A stretch of DNA of 64,000 nt. It comes from Lentzea sp. NBRC 105346 (lineage in GTDB: Bacteria > Actinomycetota > Actinomycetes > Mycobacteriales > Pseudonocardiaceae). Shown here piece by piece: positions 12,080 to 22,112 of this stretch. The notes beneath the pieces were generated by a model, which was not told the origin of the DNA, did no database searches, and saw only the letters and a list, made by a program, of their open reading frames with translations. The DNA is taken from assembly GCF_030269605.1 (NCBI RefSeq), contig NZ_BSTQ01000028.1, positions 1-64,000 on the forward strand, read 5' to 3'. A program made the position numbers and the translations under genes. Numbering within the stretch: position 1 is the first letter of the stretch; each line of letters opens with the position of its first letter.

Positions 12080-12397
12080 GTGGCCCTTCCCCAGCTTACC
12101 GAGGAGCAGCGGGCCGCAGCGCTGGAGAAGGCTGCTGCCGCTCGTCGCGCTCGGGCTGAGCTCAAGGAGCGCCTCAAGCGCGGTGGCACGACCCTCGCGG
12201 ACGTGCTCAAGGCCGCCGAGAGCGACGAGGTCCTGGGCAAGATGAAGGTGTCCGCGCTGCTCGAGGCCCTTCCGGGCGTCGGCAAGGTTCGCGCGCAGCA
12301 GCTCATGGAGCGCCTCGAGATCGCTCCGAGCCGTCGTCTGCGCGGCCTGGGCGACCGCCAGCGCAAGGCCCTGCTCTCCGAGTTCAGCGGAGAGTGA
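12080..12397 (+). CDS. mihF: integration host factor, actinobacterial type (mIHF/sIHF)
   Basis: This essential nucleoid-associated protein bends DNA and is unrelated to proteobacterial IHF. The 105-residue protein begins [18 protein letters not shown], with a long basic N-terminal helix and the helix-two-turn-helix DNA-binding motif [18 protein letters not shown] near residue 70. GTG at 12080 is preceded by GGAGGAAA at 4-bp spacing. The stop overlaps the gmk GTG by 4 bp, the usual actinobacterial pairing. Confidence 0.95.
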   Translation: MALPQLTEEQRAAALEKAAAARRARAELKERLKRGGTTLADVLKAAESDEVLGKMKVSALLEALPGVGKVRAQQLMERLEIAPSRRLRGLGDRQRKALLSEFSGE

Positions 12398-12996
12398 GTG
12401 ACACCGAGGCGGGCGCGGGTTCGCCCCGCGCCCGCCTCACCGTCCTGTCCGGGCCGTCCGGAGTGGGCAAGTCGAGCGTTCTTGCCGCGCTCCGGGTGAT
12501 GGCACAGGAGCAGCAGCTCTATTTCAGTGTCTCGGCGACCACCAGGCCGCCGAGGCCGGGAGAAGTCGACGGAGTGCATTACCACTTCGTCGATCGCGAG
12601 AAGTTTCAGCGCATGGTGGCCGAGGGCGAGTTCCTCGAGCACGCCGAGTTCGCGGGGAACCACTACGGCACCCCGCGCACGCCAGTACTGCAAGCCCTCG
12701 CGTCCGGAACGCCCGCGCTGCTGGAGATCGAACTCCAGGGGGCGCGGCAGGTCCGGGCGGCGATGCCGGAGGCCCAGCTCGTCATGCTGGCCCCGCCGTC
12801 GTGGGAGGACCTGGTCGGCCGGCTGACCGGCCGGGGGACCGAGGATCCCGCCATCGTCGAGCGCAGGCTCGAGATCGCCAGGGAAGAGCTGGCCGCCGAA
12901 AAGGAGTTCGACGAGGTCGTCGTGAACTCCGATGTCAAGACCGCCGCGGCCGACTTGCTATCCTTGGTGGTCGGACCACGAATCTCAGGAGTTTGA
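12394..12996 (+). CDS. gmk: guanylate kinase
   Basis: It phosphorylates GMP to GDP. The 200-residue protein has the P-loop GPSGVGKSS near residue 20, the GMP-binding segment [17 protein letters not shown], and the lid and C-terminal arginine helix. The GTG start overlaps the mihF stop. rpoZ follows after 3 nt, the conserved gmk-rpoZ order. Confidence 0.97.
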   Translation: MSDTEAGAGSPRARLTVLSGPSGVGKSSVLAALRVMAQEQQLYFSVSATTRPPRPGEVDGVHYHFVDREKFQRMVAEGEFLEHAEFAGNHYGTPRTPVLQALASGTPALLEIELQGARQVRAAMPEAQLVMLAPPSWEDLVGRLTGRGTEDPAIVERRLEIAREELAAEKEFDEVVVNSDVKTAAADLLSLVVGPRISGV

Positions 12997-12999
12997 CGA

Positions 13000-13281
13000 G
13001 TGATCACCCACACCGAGCTCGGTCATCTGACCGGTTCTCCGGAGGGCATCACCAACCCGCCGATCGACGACCTGCTTGAGCAGGTGAGCTCGAAGTACGC
13101 GTTGGTGATCTACGCAGCGAAGCGTGCCCGCCAGATCAACGACTACTACGCGCAGCTCGGCGAGGGCCTGCTCGAGTACGTCGGCCCGCTCGTCGAGCCG
13201 GGCCCGCGTGAGAAGCCCCTCTCCATCGCGCTCAGGGAGATCCACGCCGGTCTCCTGGAGCACACTGAGGGAGAAGGCTAG
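13000..13281 (+). CDS. rpoZ: RNA polymerase omega subunit
   Basis: Omega is a small RNA polymerase assembly subunit that binds beta-prime. The 93-residue protein contains the family core [28 protein letters not shown] (read from about residue 23) and the C-terminal [10 protein letters not shown] segment. The GTG start is just after gmk. It is co-transcribed with mihF-gmk. GC-rich hairpins follow its stop. Confidence 0.96.
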   Translation: MITHTELGHLTGSPEGITNPPIDDLLEQVSSKYALVIYAAKRARQINDYYAQLGEGLLEYVGPLVEPGPREKPLSIALREIHAGLLEHTEGEG

Positions 13282-13347
13282 AGGCGACGGCTCTGGGTGA
13301 GGTCTGTCTGCGGAATGCGCAGACCGACGTCGCCGCAGCCGTGTTTT

Positions 13348-13485
13348 CTGGGGGCCGAGCCCCCAGACCCCGCGCCGGGGGCAAGCCCCCGGACCCCGCT
13401 GACGGCACGTTCCCGGAGCACACTGGGGGCAAGTCCCCGGAACCCACGGCGGCATGTCCCTGAGCAGTCTGGGGGCGCGCCCTCG
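13348..13485. repeat. tandem GC-rich hairpins after rpoZ
   Basis: Several short palindromes lie in series. CTGGGGGC/GCCCCCAG (13348-13355 and 13359-13366) comes first, after a TTTT. CCGGGGGC/GCCCCCGG (13375-13382 and 13385-13392) is next. Related CTGGGGGCAAGTCCCCGG (about 13423-13440) and a GGGGGCGCGCCCTC copy (from about 13470) follow. The shared GGGGGC-AAG-CCCCC unit suggests repeat expansion. The first copy may terminate rpoZ. The 233-bp gap to coaBC holds no gene. Confidence 0.65.
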
Positions 13486-13514
13486 GGGTTCCTGTCACTA
13501 GATGGCGAGGGTAA

Positions 13515-14744
13515 GTGAGCTCTACTTCCGCTGATGCCCCCTCCCGCCCCCGCGTCATTCTCGGGGTGGGCGGGGGCATCGCCGCGTACAAGGCCTGCGA
13601 GCTGCTCCGCCGGCTGACCGAGTCCGGTCACTCCGTGCGGGTCGTGCCGACCGACGGCGCGCTCAAGTTCGTCGGCGCCGCCACCTTCGAGGCGCTCTCC
13701 GGCGAGCCGGTGACCGCGGACCCGTTCGACCGGGTGCACGAGGTGCCGCACGTCAAGCTCGGCCAGAACGCCGACCTCGTCGTCGTCGCGCCCGCCACCG
13801 CGAACCTCATCGCGAAGGCCGCGCACGGCCTCGCCGACGACCTGCTCACCAACACGTTGCTCACCGCGCACTGCCCGGTACTCCTCGTGCCCGCGATGCA
13901 CACGGAGATGTGGGAGCACCCGGCGACGCAGCACAACGTGGCGCTGCTCCGCGAGCGCGGCGTGAACGTGATGGAGCCCGCGTCCGGGCGGTTGACCGGA
14001 AAGGACACCGGCAAGGGCCGGCTGCCCGATCCCGCCGAGATCTTCGAGTTCGCCCGGTTGCTCCTTGCACGTCCGGACGCGCTGCCGCGGTCGATGGCGG
14101 GCGTGCGGGTCGCGATCTCAGCAGGTGGGACGCGCGAGCCGCTGGACCCCGTTCGATTCCTGGGTAACCGGTCGTCCGGCAAGCAGGGGTATGCGCTCGC
14201 CCGAGTGGCCGCACAGCGGGGCGCGGACGTCACGCTCGTCGCCGCACACACCGCTGACCTGGGGGAACCCGCCGGCGTGACCGTCGTGCGGGTCGGCACC
14301 GCGCTTGAACTCCGGGACGCGATGCACGCTGCGGCCGAGACCGCGGACATCGTGGTGATGGCCGCCGCCGTGGCCGACTTCCGGCCCGTGGCGCTTGCCA
14401 CACACAAGATCAAGAAATCGTCTGCGGACCCGGATCCCGTTGTGCTAACAAAGAATCCGGACGTCCTGGCCGAGCTGGTCGCGGCGCGCCGCGAGGGGCA
14501 GGTGATCGTCGGGTTCGCCGCCGAGACGGGCGACGAGACCGGTGACGTGCTGGAACACGGCCGTGCGAAGTTGAAGCGCAAGGGCTGTGACTGGCTGGTG
14601 GTCAACGCGGTCGGCGACGGGAAGGCGTTCGAGGTCGAGGATAACGCGGGCTGGCTGCTCGCCGATGACGGTAGGGAGACGCCGATCCCGCACGGCTCGA
14701 AAGCGCAACTCGCGGCCACAGTGTGGGACGCCGTCACCGCGTAG
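13515..14744 (+). CDS. coaBC: bifunctional phosphopantothenoylcysteine synthetase/decarboxylase
   Basis: It joins phosphopantothenate with cysteine and decarboxylates the product, giving phosphopantetheine for CoA. In the 409-residue protein, residues about 1-185 are the FMN-binding CoaC half (GVGGGIAAYKACELLRRL; VAPATANLIAKAA; PAMHTEMWEHPATQHN). The rest is the CoaB half (SAGGTREPLDPVRFLGNRSSGKQGYA and AAAVADFRP). The GTG start is chosen by the conserved N-terminus. It lies between rpoZ and metK, as in other actinobacteria. Confidence 0.96.
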   Translation: MSSTSADAPSRPRVILGVGGGIAAYKACELLRRLTESGHSVRVVPTDGALKFVGAATFEALSGEPVTADPFDRVHEVPHVKLGQNADLVVVAPATANLIAKAAHGLADDLLTNTLLTAHCPVLLVPAMHTEMWEHPATQHNVALLRERGVNVMEPASGRLTGKDTGKGRLPDPAEIFEFARLLLARPDALPRSMAGVRVAISAGGTREPLDPVRFLGNRSSGKQGYALARVAAQRGADVTLVAAHTADLGEPAGVTVVRVGTALELRDAMHAAAETADIVVMAAAVADFRPVALATHKIKKSSADPDPVVLTKNPDVLAELVAARREGQVIVGFAAETGDETGDVLEHGRAKLKRKGCDWLVVNAVGDGKAFEVEDNAGWLLADDGRETPIPHGSKAQLAATVWDAVTA

Positions 14745-14819
14745 TGCTCAGTACTCGACACACTATTGAGTGACCGTCCGTAAACTTGTTCCATCTGCCG
14801 TAGACCAAAGGGAGCGTCC

Positions 14820-16022
14820 GTGAGCCAGCACAGCAGCAGGCTGTTCACCAGTGAATCCGTCACTGAGGGACACCCTGACAAGATCTGTGACGCCATCAGC
14901 GACTCCATTTTGGACGCGCTGCTCGCGAAGGACCCGCGCTCCCGCGTCGCCGTCGAGACGCTGGTCACCACGGGCCAGGTGCACGTCGCCGGCGAGGTGA
15001 CGACCGAGGCGTACGCGGACATCCCGTCGATCGTGCGCGACGTGATCCTCGGCATCGGCTACGACTCGTCCGCCAAGGGCTTCGACGGCCACTCGTGTGG
15101 CGTCAACGTCGCGATCGGCTCGCAGTCCCCGGACATCGCGCAGGGTGTCGACACCGCGTACGAGAACCGCGTCGAGCACGCCGAGGACGAGATCGACAAG
15201 CAGGGCGCGGGCGACCAGGGCCTGATGTTCGGCTACGCGTGCACGGACACGCCTGAGCTGATGCCGCTGCCGATCGCGCTCGCGCACCGGTTGTCGCGCC
15301 GCCTGACCGCCGTGCGCAAGGACGGCACCGTCCCGTACCTGCGTCCGGACGGCAAGACCCAGGTCACCATCGAGTACGCGGGTGACCAGCCGGTTCGTCT
15401 CGACACGGTCGTCGTGTCCACGCAGCACGCCGACGGCATCGACCTCGAGAAGCTGCTCGGCGTCGACATCCGCGAGCACGTGGTGGCGCCCGAGATCGCC
15501 GAGCTCGGCCTGGACACGTCGAACGTCCGGCTGCTGGTCAACCCGACCGGCCGGTTCGTCATCGGCGGTCCGATGGGTGACGCGGGCCTGACCGGCCGCA
15601 AGATCATCGTCGACACCTATGGCGGCATGGCGCGGCACGGTGGTGGCGCGTTCTCCGGCAAGGACCCGTCGAAGGTCGACCGGTCCGCCGCGTACGCGAT
15701 GCGCTGGGTGGCCAAGAACGCCGTGGCGGCGGGTCTGGCCACGCGGATCGAGGTTCAGGTCGCCTACGCGATCGGCAAGGCCGCCCCGGTGGGTCTGTTC
15801 GTGGAGACGTTCGGCACCGAGACCGTGGACCCGACGAAGATCCAGCAGGCGATCAGCGAGGTGTTCGACCTGCGTCCGGCCGCGATCATCCGCGACCTGG
15901 ACCTGCTGCGCCCGATCTACGCGCCGACCGCCGCGTACGGCCACTTCGGCCGCACCGACGTGGCGCTGCCGTGGGAGTCCACGGACCGCGCGGAGGCCCT
16001 GCGTTCGGCGGCAGGAGCCTGA
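14820..16022 (+). CDS. metK: S-adenosylmethionine synthetase
   Basis: It makes SAM from methionine and ATP. The 400-residue protein has [20 protein letters not shown] at the N-terminus, [12 protein letters not shown] in the middle and the P-loop-like [19 protein letters not shown]. The GTG start follows AAAGGGAGCG. The upstream gap is only 75 bp and shows no SAM riboswitch. A GAAA-loop terminator follows. Confidence 0.98.
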   Translation: MSQHSSRLFTSESVTEGHPDKICDAISDSILDALLAKDPRSRVAVETLVTTGQVHVAGEVTTEAYADIPSIVRDVILGIGYDSSAKGFDGHSCGVNVAIGSQSPDIAQGVDTAYENRVEHAEDEIDKQGAGDQGLMFGYACTDTPELMPLPIALAHRLSRRLTAVRKDGTVPYLRPDGKTQVTIEYAGDQPVRLDTVVVSTQHADGIDLEKLLGVDIREHVVAPEIAELGLDTSNVRLLVNPTGRFVIGGPMGDAGLTGRKIIVDTYGGMARHGGGAFSGKDPSKVDRSAAYAMRWVAKNAVAAGLATRIEVQVAYAIGKAAPVGLFVETFGTETVDPTKIQQAISEVFDLRPAAIIRDLDLLRPIYAPTAAYGHFGRTDVALPWESTDRAEALRSAAGA

Positions 16023-16051
16023 CCGTCCGGCGCAACTGTGTGTGAGCAGTC

Positions 16052-16083
16052 AACGATCCCGGTCCGAAAGGGCCGGGATCGTT
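16052..16083 (+). terminator. metK terminator hairpin with GAAA tetraloop
   Basis: A 14-bp stem with one T-G pair (16052-16065 with 16070-16083) closes on a GAAA tetraloop, 29 nt after the metK stop and 49 nt before the next start. Confidence 0.75.
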
Positions 16084-16132
16084 CATACTCCGGTAGGTTC
16101 CGCGTCACGTCCGGGAACTAGAAACTGCAGGC

Positions 16133-18088
16133 ATGTCCTTGAGTCGTCGCGGTTTCATGGCCGCTGCCGTCGCAACCGCGGCGGGTTCACTGCTGCCACC
16201 GTCCGTGCACGCCGCGCTCGCCCGTGAGCCGCGGCCGGGCGGGCTGCGCGCGATCAAGCACGTAGTGCTGCTGATGCAGGAGAACCGGTCGTTCGACCAC
16301 TACTACGGGTCGTTGCGCGGTGTGCGCGGCTTCGGTGACCGCAACGCGCTGCCCGGCGTCTTCCAGCAGTCGGGCGTCTACCCGTTCCCCGTGCGCGAGG
16401 CGGCGCTCGGGCGCGACGTCCAGTACATCGGCGACCTCGACCACAGCTGGAACGGCGGGCACACCGCGTTGCGCCACGGTTGGAACGACAACTGGGTGCC
16501 CGCCAAGACCGCGGCCACCATGGCCTTCTACGACCGGCGCGACGTGCCGTTCCACTACGAGCTCGCCGAGACGTTCACGATCTGCGACGCCTACCACTGC
16601 TCGTTGCCGTCCTCGACGTCGCCGAACCGCAACTACTGGGTCAGCGGCTACACGGGGTTCGAGCCGAACGGCAACCGCGCCACCGGCAACGCGGCCTACG
16701 ACGAGGACAACCACGCCGGGTACACCTGGACGACCTACGCGGAACGCCTGGAGCAGGCCGGCGTTTCCTGGCGCGTGTACCAGGAACACGACAACTTCCA
16801 GGACAACAACCTCGAGTTCTTCGTGCGGTTCAAGGAGATCGCGCGCAAGGTGCTGCCGCCGGGGTTCAAGTCGCTGGACAAGCTCTACGCGCACGGCGAT
16901 CCGAAGCTGATCGACCTGTCGAGGCTGACCCCGGCCGAAAGGCGGTTGTACGACCGGGGACTGCACCGCGTCGCACCGAAAACGCTGGGGCAGGTGTTCC
17001 GCGACGACGTGGAGCACGGCCGCCTGCCCGCGGTGTCGTACCTGGTTCCGTCCTCTGTGGACTCCGAGCACCCCGGCGCTTCTTCCCCCGCGGCCAGCGC
17101 GTCGATCACCTACCAGGTGCTGGACGCGCTCGCGTCGTCGCCGGAGGTGTGGGAGTCGACGGTTCTGTTCATCACCTATGACGAGAACGACGGCTTTTTC
17201 GACCACGTGCCGCCGCCGCGTCCGCCCGCGCAGCACACCGACGAGTGGGTGGGGGACCGGCCGCTCGGGCTGGGCGCGCGCGTGCCGATGACGGTCGTGT
17301 CGCCGTGGAGTGTCGGCGGGTACGTGTGCTCGCAGGTGTTCGACCACACGTCGATGACGCGGTTCCTGGAGCGCTGGCTGGACGTGCGTGAGCCGAACGT
17401 CAGCGCGTGGCGGCGAGCGGTGTCCGGTGACCTCACGTCGGCGTTCGACTTCGACCGGCGGCGCACCTGGCCGGACGTCGGCGAACCCGCTCCCGTGCCG
17501 CCCGCGTCGCCGCGCTGGCGGCCCACCCCGCCCGCCACGCAGGCCATGCCGGAGCAGGAGGCCGGGCGGCGGCGGGCCAGACCGCTGCCCTACCAGCCGG
17601 ACGCGCAGGCTTCGTTGTCGGACGGCAAGGTGAAGCTGGAGCTGTCGAACTCGGGCAAGTCCTCCGTGCACTTCGCGTTGTATCCGTACGCCAAGGAGTT
17701 CGAGAACCCGGCGCACTTCGACGTCACGTCGTCGCAGGAGCACGTGGTTCCGTTCGGCGAGTCGTACGACCTGTTGCTGATGGGGCCCAACGGGTTCCGC
17801 CGCGAGTTCGCGGGTTCGGCGCACGGGACGGCGCAGGTGTCGTCGTCCGTGCGCGGGTACAGCCGCGTGCTGACGCTGACGTTCGCCAACCTCGGCGACA
17901 AGCCGCTGACGTTCGTCGCGGGACGGCGCAAGGTCGTCGTGCGCGCCGGGCGGCGGGCGGTGATCCCGTGGCTCACCGTGATGAACTCCGGTTGGTACGA
18001 CCTGACCGTCACCGTGGTGGAGGAGCCGGGGTTCCGGCGCCGGCTGGCCGGTCACATCGAGGACGGCAAGGAGTCGATCTCGGGATAG
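16133..18088 (+). CDS. Tat-exported phosphocholine-specific phospholipase C
   Basis: This exported enzyme would hydrolyse phosphatidylcholine or sphingomyelin head groups. The 651-residue protein starts with a twin-arginine signal (SRRGFMA, cleavage near residue 27). The phosphoesterase catalytic domain (about 35-440) has the nucleophile region LLMQENRSFDHYYG and later FITYDENDGFFDHV. The C-terminus holds two beta-sandwich DUF756-type domains (about 500-640) seen in this family. It interrupts the metK-priA backbone. The substrate head group cannot be fixed from sequence; some family members act as acid phosphatases. Confidence 0.9.
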   Translation: MSLSRRGFMAAAVATAAGSLLPPSVHAALAREPRPGGLRAIKHVVLLMQENRSFDHYYGSLRGVRGFGDRNALPGVFQQSGVYPFPVREAALGRDVQYIGDLDHSWNGGHTALRHGWNDNWVPAKTAATMAFYDRRDVPFHYELAETFTICDAYHCSLPSSTSPNRNYWVSGYTGFEPNGNRATGNAAYDEDNHAGYTWTTYAERLEQAGVSWRVYQEHDNFQDNNLEFFVRFKEIARKVLPPGFKSLDKLYAHGDPKLIDLSRLTPAERRLYDRGLHRVAPKTLGQVFRDDVEHGRLPAVSYLVPSSVDSEHPGASSPAASASITYQVLDALASSPEVWESTVLFITYDENDGFFDHVPPPRPPAQHTDEWVGDRPLGLGARVPMTVVSPWSVGGYVCSQVFDHTSMTRFLERWLDVREPNVSAWRRAVSGDLTSAFDFDRRRTWPDVGEPAPVPPASPRWRPTPPATQAMPEQEAGRRRARPLPYQPDAQASLSDGKVKLELSNSGKSSVHFALYPYAKEFENPAHFDVTSSQEHVVPFGESYDLLLMGPNGFRREFAGSAHGTAQVSSSVRGYSRVLTLTFANLGDKPLTFVAGRRKVVVRAGRRAVIPWLTVMNSGWYDLTVTVVEEPGFRRRLAGHIEDGKESISG

Positions 18089-18097
18089 GTTGGCCGG

Positions 18098-19429
18098 GTG
18101 GAGCTGACCAGCGGTGAGTTAGTCGATCTCGACGGCGAGACGATCAAGGCGTCGGTGATCCGCGACCTGCTGGTCGAGGCCGATCGCCTCGACCCGCGCG
18201 GCGTGCGGATCCGCAACGCGCGCATCGACGGGCAGCTCGACCTCTGTGACGTCGTCGCCAAGCGGCCGTTGGTATTGCGCGACTGCGTCGCTTCGGAGAA
18301 GTTGCTGTTCGACCGCGCGCAGCTGTCCGCGCTGGACCTGACGGGGCTGACGGCGCCGGCGGTCAGCGCGCCGTGGCTGAAGCTCGACCACTACCTGTAC
18401 CTCTCGAACGCCCGGCTCGACGGCGGCCAGGACTGGGCCGTCGACCTGGGCGAGGCGCACATCGGCGGCCACATCAGCATGTCCGGTGCCACGTTGTCCA
18501 CGGAGGGCGAGTACGCGTTGCACGCGCTCAAGCTGCGCACCGGCAGCCAGGTGTACCTGACGGCGGTCACGGCGGTGGGCACGTTGCGGTTCGACGGGGC
18601 CCGGATCGGCGGCAGCCTGCGCTGCGACGGTGCCTCGTTCAGCGCGGAGCACGCCGCGTTCCTCGGGACGGACATCCAGGTCGAGGACAGCATCCTGTTG
18701 CACAGCGGCTTCCGCGCGCGTTCGGAGAGCTATGCGGCCGTGCGCATCCGCGGCGCGCGGATCGGCGGGCAGCTCGTGCTGCGCGAGGGCCGGGCGACCG
18801 GGCCGATCGCCCTGGACCTCAAGCACGCGCGGATCGGCCAGGAGATCTTCCTCAGCGCCGACTACGCCGAGGGTGCGGTGGATCTCGACGGGCTGACCTA
18901 CACCGGCGTGCCGCGTGACTCGGACCTCGGCACGTGGCTGGACATGTTGGCGCACAAGACACCCAGGTTCGCCAGCCAGCCGTACCTGCAGCTCGCTGCC
19001 GCGCACCAGGCGGCCGGGCAGGAACGGGACGTGCGGCGGATCCGCATCGCGCAGCAGCGGGACCTGTTGCGGCGCGGGCAACTGACGCGATGGGGCCGGA
19101 CGTGGCACCGCGTCACCGGGGCGACGGTCGGGTACGGGTACCGGCCGGCGATCGCCCTGCTGTGGCTGGTGGCGACGCTCGCCGTGTCCGTCGGTGTGGT
19201 GCTGTCGTCGGGCGCCGTGCGATGTGCCGTGGTGGATCAGATCGGCTACGCGTTGAACGCGGCGACGCCGTTGGTGAAAACCGATGTGCAGCAACGGTGC
19301 CAGGTCGCCACGACCACGGGGGCGGGTCAGTTCGTGGTCGTGACGACGTGGGTGCTGCAGCTGCTGGCGTGGGCGTTCGCCACGCTGTTCGTGGCCGGGT
19401 TCACCGGCCTGGTGCGGAAGAACGCCTAA
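18098..19429 (+). CDS. repeat-rich membrane protein of unknown function
   Basis: I do not recognise a named family. The first ~290 of 443 residues form degenerate beta-helix-like repeats (IRNARIDGQLDL, VDLGEAHIGGHISM, FDGARIGGSLRC, IRGARIGGQLVL), resembling pentapeptide-like scaffolds. A helical linker follows. Two transmembrane segments are near residues 348-370 and 408-435, separated by a loop with two cysteines. GTG at 18098 is the likely start, 9 nt after the phospholipase stop. Codon 8 is TTA, a rare codon in such genomes and often a developmental control. The 3' end overlaps the convergent hydrolase gene by 4 bp. Confidence 0.8.
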   Translation: MELTSGELVDLDGETIKASVIRDLLVEADRLDPRGVRIRNARIDGQLDLCDVVAKRPLVLRDCVASEKLLFDRAQLSALDLTGLTAPAVSAPWLKLDHYLYLSNARLDGGQDWAVDLGEAHIGGHISMSGATLSTEGEYALHALKLRTGSQVYLTAVTAVGTLRFDGARIGGSLRCDGASFSAEHAAFLGTDIQVEDSILLHSGFRARSESYAAVRIRGARIGGQLVLREGRATGPIALDLKHARIGQEIFLSADYAEGAVDLDGLTYTGVPRDSDLGTWLDMLAHKTPRFASQPYLQLAAAHQAAGQERDVRRIRIAQQRDLLRRGQLTRWGRTWHRVTGATVGYGYRPAIALLWLVATLAVSVGVVLSSGAVRCAVVDQIGYALNAATPLVKTDVQQRCQVATTTGAGQFVVVTTWVLQLLAWAFATLFVAGFTGLVRKNA

Positions 19430-20511
19430 GGGACGAACCTCGCGTCCGGATAGGACGGTGAGTCGCCGTCGAACAGGTGCCGGTCGATTCCCTTGAGGTG
19501 CAGGTCGAAGTACGCGGCCAGGTAGTCGTGCTGGACGGCGAGGGAACCCGCGGGATCGATGGTGCCGATGTACGGCGCGCGTTGAGCCGGGGTGAGGAAG
19601 TCCATCTGCGGCAGGGCGAACTGCAGGTCCGTGAAGCCGTAGTGCGCGCCGCGGCCCAGGTTGAGATCGCGTTTCCAGCCGCGCTGGTTGGACCAGAACT
19701 GCGCCCACGATGGGTCCTGTTCGGTCGCCAGGTGGGAGTGGCCCTGGCTGCCCACCAGCAGGAACGGGCGGTCGAGGCCTTTGGTGACGTCGCCGGGCAT
19801 GGCGCCGTCGAGGTTGACCCCGGCGTCGATCCGCTGGTCCTGGAGCATCGTCTCGCCCGCGGTGAAGCCGCCGTACGAGTGGCCGACCATGCCGACGTGG
19901 TCCAGGTCGGCGCCGGGGAGCCGGAGCTGCGAGAGGACGAACCGGGTGTCGGCGACGCGGGTGTCGATGGCCTTTCTCGTGTTCGCCCAGCTCCCGACGA
20001 CCGAGTGTGCCACGCGGTCGCCGGGGAACTCGACGGCCGCGGCCTCGAAGGTGTGGGAGATCGAGACGACGATGTAGCCGTGGCTGGCGAGGTCGTCGAC
20101 CAGCCCGGCGTGCATTTCGCGCACGCTGCCGAAACCGTGGGAGACCAACAGGACCGGCCACCGGCCCGGCGCGACCGGGGCCCCGGTGGCCGCGTGTCTG
20201 CGGACCGACCGCCAGTCGACCGCGCCGGGGGTGAGGAGGAGCTCTGCGTTCACCGCGGTCGCCACGGCCGGCCCGAGCAACGGCGCCCGTTGCCCGCCCC
20301 GCAGTGCGGGGTAGGACACGGTGACCATGAGCTCGCGCTTGTTGTCCGGCCGCCAGGGGTCCTGGCGGCCGGAGTCGACGAGATGCAGGTCCGTGGTGCC
20401 GACGGGGTACTGCCCGGTGAGTGCGGGCATCTGGATCGTCGTGGCCGCCTTCGCGGGTGCGGCGGCGACCAGTGTCACGATCGCGAGCAGGCCCGTCAGC
20501 AGTGTGCGCAT
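19426..20511 (-). CDS. secreted alpha/beta hydrolase, PAF-acetylhydrolase-like
   Basis: The 361-residue protein has a Sec signal peptide (cut near AKA, residue 22). The alpha/beta-hydrolase fold carries a GHSYGG nucleophile elbow (Ser about 212), as in platelet-activating-factor acetylhydrolase/dienelactone-type esterases. A late DLQFALP and HYGFTD segment supplies the likely catalytic His. It may act on phospholipids or other short acyl esters outside the cell, which fits the neighbouring phospholipase C. It is convergent with 18098-19429 and followed upstream by a second secreted hydrolase on the same strand. Confidence 0.85.
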   Translation of the reverse strand: MRTLLTGLLAIVTLVAAAPAKAATTIQMPALTGQYPVGTTDLHLVDSGRQDPWRPDNKRELMVTVSYPALRGGQRAPLLGPAVATAVNAELLLTPGAVDWRSVRRHAATGAPVAPGRWPVLLVSHGFGSVREMHAGLVDDLASHGYIVVSISHTFEAAAVEFPGDRVAHSVVGSWANTRKAIDTRVADTRFVLSQLRLPGADLDHVGMVGHSYGGFTAGETMLQDQRIDAGVNLDGAMPGDVTKGLDRPFLLVGSQGHSHLATEQDPSWAQFWSNQRGWKRDLNLGRGAHYGFTDLQFALPQMDFLTPAQRAPYIGTIDPAGSLAVQHDYLAAYFDLHLKGIDRHLFDGDSPSYPDARFVP

Positions 20512-20551
20512 CTTCCTTTCGTAACAGTGGTTCCCGGTGGTCTCCGTTGTC

Positions 20552-22033
20552 TTAAGCGAAAGGCCCGCGGTCGATGCCGCAGTTCGTTACTTTCGGGAGC
20601 ACACCTGTGAAGAGGTAATCCCGCTTGGCCTTCTCCGCGCACGTGCTGCGCACGAGCATCGTCGAGTGCCCGTAGCCCTCGACCGTGAGGAAACCGGTGC
20701 GGGCGAGCTCGGCGGCACCGTCCTTGGCCCCGTGGTACGGGGTCGAGGGGTCGAACCGGTTGTTGATCACGAGGATCGGCGCGGACGTCCACCGGTTCCA
20801 CGGGCCGGTGTAGCGGTCGGTGTCGCGGCCCTGCCAGAACGCGCACGCCATCATGTCGAACACGACGATGCGGCCGAAGTCCGGGACGCGCTTGTCCTCC
20901 GAGGCGCCATAGCTGGTGTAGACGTTCGTGTCGCGCGGGAAGTCGCTGTCCGCGCACTGGATCGCGTTGAACGCCTCGGTGCGGTTGCTGATGTAGCTCT
21001 TCGTCGTCAGCGAGGCCGGAGCGTCGTAGAGCTCCTGCATCGTTTTTGCCGTCTCCTGCCAGGTGTCCGGCACGGAGAGCGCGCCGTTGACCGTGCCGAT
21101 CAGCGCGACGTAGTCGTAGGTGCCGGACGGGATGGTGACCGGGCCGGCCTTGACCTTGTCGACCAGCTGCCGCCACTTGAGCTTCAGGTCACCGCCCGCG
21201 AAGGCGCAGTGGGCACCCGGCGCCGCGCACTGGGTGAGGAACTGGTCGAACGTCTCCGCGGCGCCGCGCGGCACGTCCTGACGGGTGTCCAGCGGCACGG
21301 TCGTGCCCTGGTCGCCGTGGCCGGTGGCGTTGCCGATGAAGTCGAGCGTGCCGTCGAACGCCATGGCGCGCACCTTGTTCGGGAACAGGTTGGCGTAGAT
21401 CGCGCCGAGGTGCGTGCCGTACGAGATGCCGTGGTAGGTCAGCTTCTGGTCGCCCACGGCCTTGCGCAGCTGGTCGAGGTCGCGTGCGGTGTTCGCGCTC
21501 GACACGTGGTCGAGCAGCTCGCCCGCCTTGTCCTTGCAGCGCTGCGCGAACTCCTTGTACTGCGAGTAGAAGCCCGGTTCGGCGTTCTGGTCCGCGGGGA
21601 ACTCCGGGATCTGGCCGAGGAACTGCTGTTGCTGCTCCTCGGTGTCGAAGCAGTTGACGGGCGTGCTGCGGCCGATGCCGCGCGGGTCCCAGCTCACGAG
21701 GTCGAACCGTTCGCGCAGCTCCGGTGAGAAGAGCCATGTCCAGCCCGCGCGTTCGCGCAGCCGGTTGACGCCGGACGCGCCGGGGCCGCCGAAGTTCACG
21801 AACAGCGAACCGATCCGCTTGCTGGGGTTGGTCGCCTTGAGCCGGATGACCGCGAGGTCGATCTTGCGGCCATACGGGTCGTCGTAGTCGAGCGGGACCT
21901 TGGCGGTCGCGCACTCGAAGCCGTCCTGGCAGTCGGCCCAGGTCAGCGCGGTCGTCTCCTCGGCCTGCGCGGCTGGTGCGAGTCCAACGAGGACGGCCGC
22001 GGCGACGAGCAAGGTGCTGATTTTCAGCTTCAT
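20552..22033 (-). CDS. secreted tripeptidyl-aminopeptidase-type alpha/beta hydrolase
   Basis: The 493-residue exported hydrolase has a Sec signal (MKLKISTLLVAAAVLVG, cleavage after AQA). It resembles the SlpD/SlpE and tripeptidyl aminopeptidase family of actinomycetes. VNFGGPGASG is the oxyanion segment, GISYGT (Ser about 204) the nucleophile, and the C-terminal TAP-like region has NNRFDPSTPYHGA (Asp) and EGYGHSTM (His). The ATG at 22033 begins the signal peptide; the frame is open further upstream but without signal features. It is divergent from priA. Confidence 0.92.
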   Translation of the reverse strand: MKLKISTLLVAAAVLVGLAPAAQAEETTALTWADCQDGFECATAKVPLDYDDPYGRKIDLAVIRLKATNPSKRIGSLFVNFGGPGASGVNRLRERAGWTWLFSPELRERFDLVSWDPRGIGRSTPVNCFDTEEQQQQFLGQIPEFPADQNAEPGFYSQYKEFAQRCKDKAGELLDHVSSANTARDLDQLRKAVGDQKLTYHGISYGTHLGAIYANLFPNKVRAMAFDGTLDFIGNATGHGDQGTTVPLDTRQDVPRGAAETFDQFLTQCAAPGAHCAFAGGDLKLKWRQLVDKVKAGPVTIPSGTYDYVALIGTVNGALSVPDTWQETAKTMQELYDAPASLTTKSYISNRTEAFNAIQCADSDFPRDTNVYTSYGASEDKRVPDFGRIVVFDMMACAFWQGRDTDRYTGPWNRWTSAPILVINNRFDPSTPYHGAKDGAAELARTGFLTVEGYGHSTMLVRSTCAEKAKRDYLFTGVLPKVTNCGIDRGPFA

Positions 22034-22112
22034 GTAACCCCCATGTTTTTCCTTAACACGATCTTGGCGGCCGATCGGTTGCCCTCGATCCGGATTTGTC
22101 AGACCCGTCTGG

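Noticed and set aside
14745-14819. SAM riboswitch before metK
   Set aside because: The gap is only 75 bp and lacks recognisable SAM-box structure.
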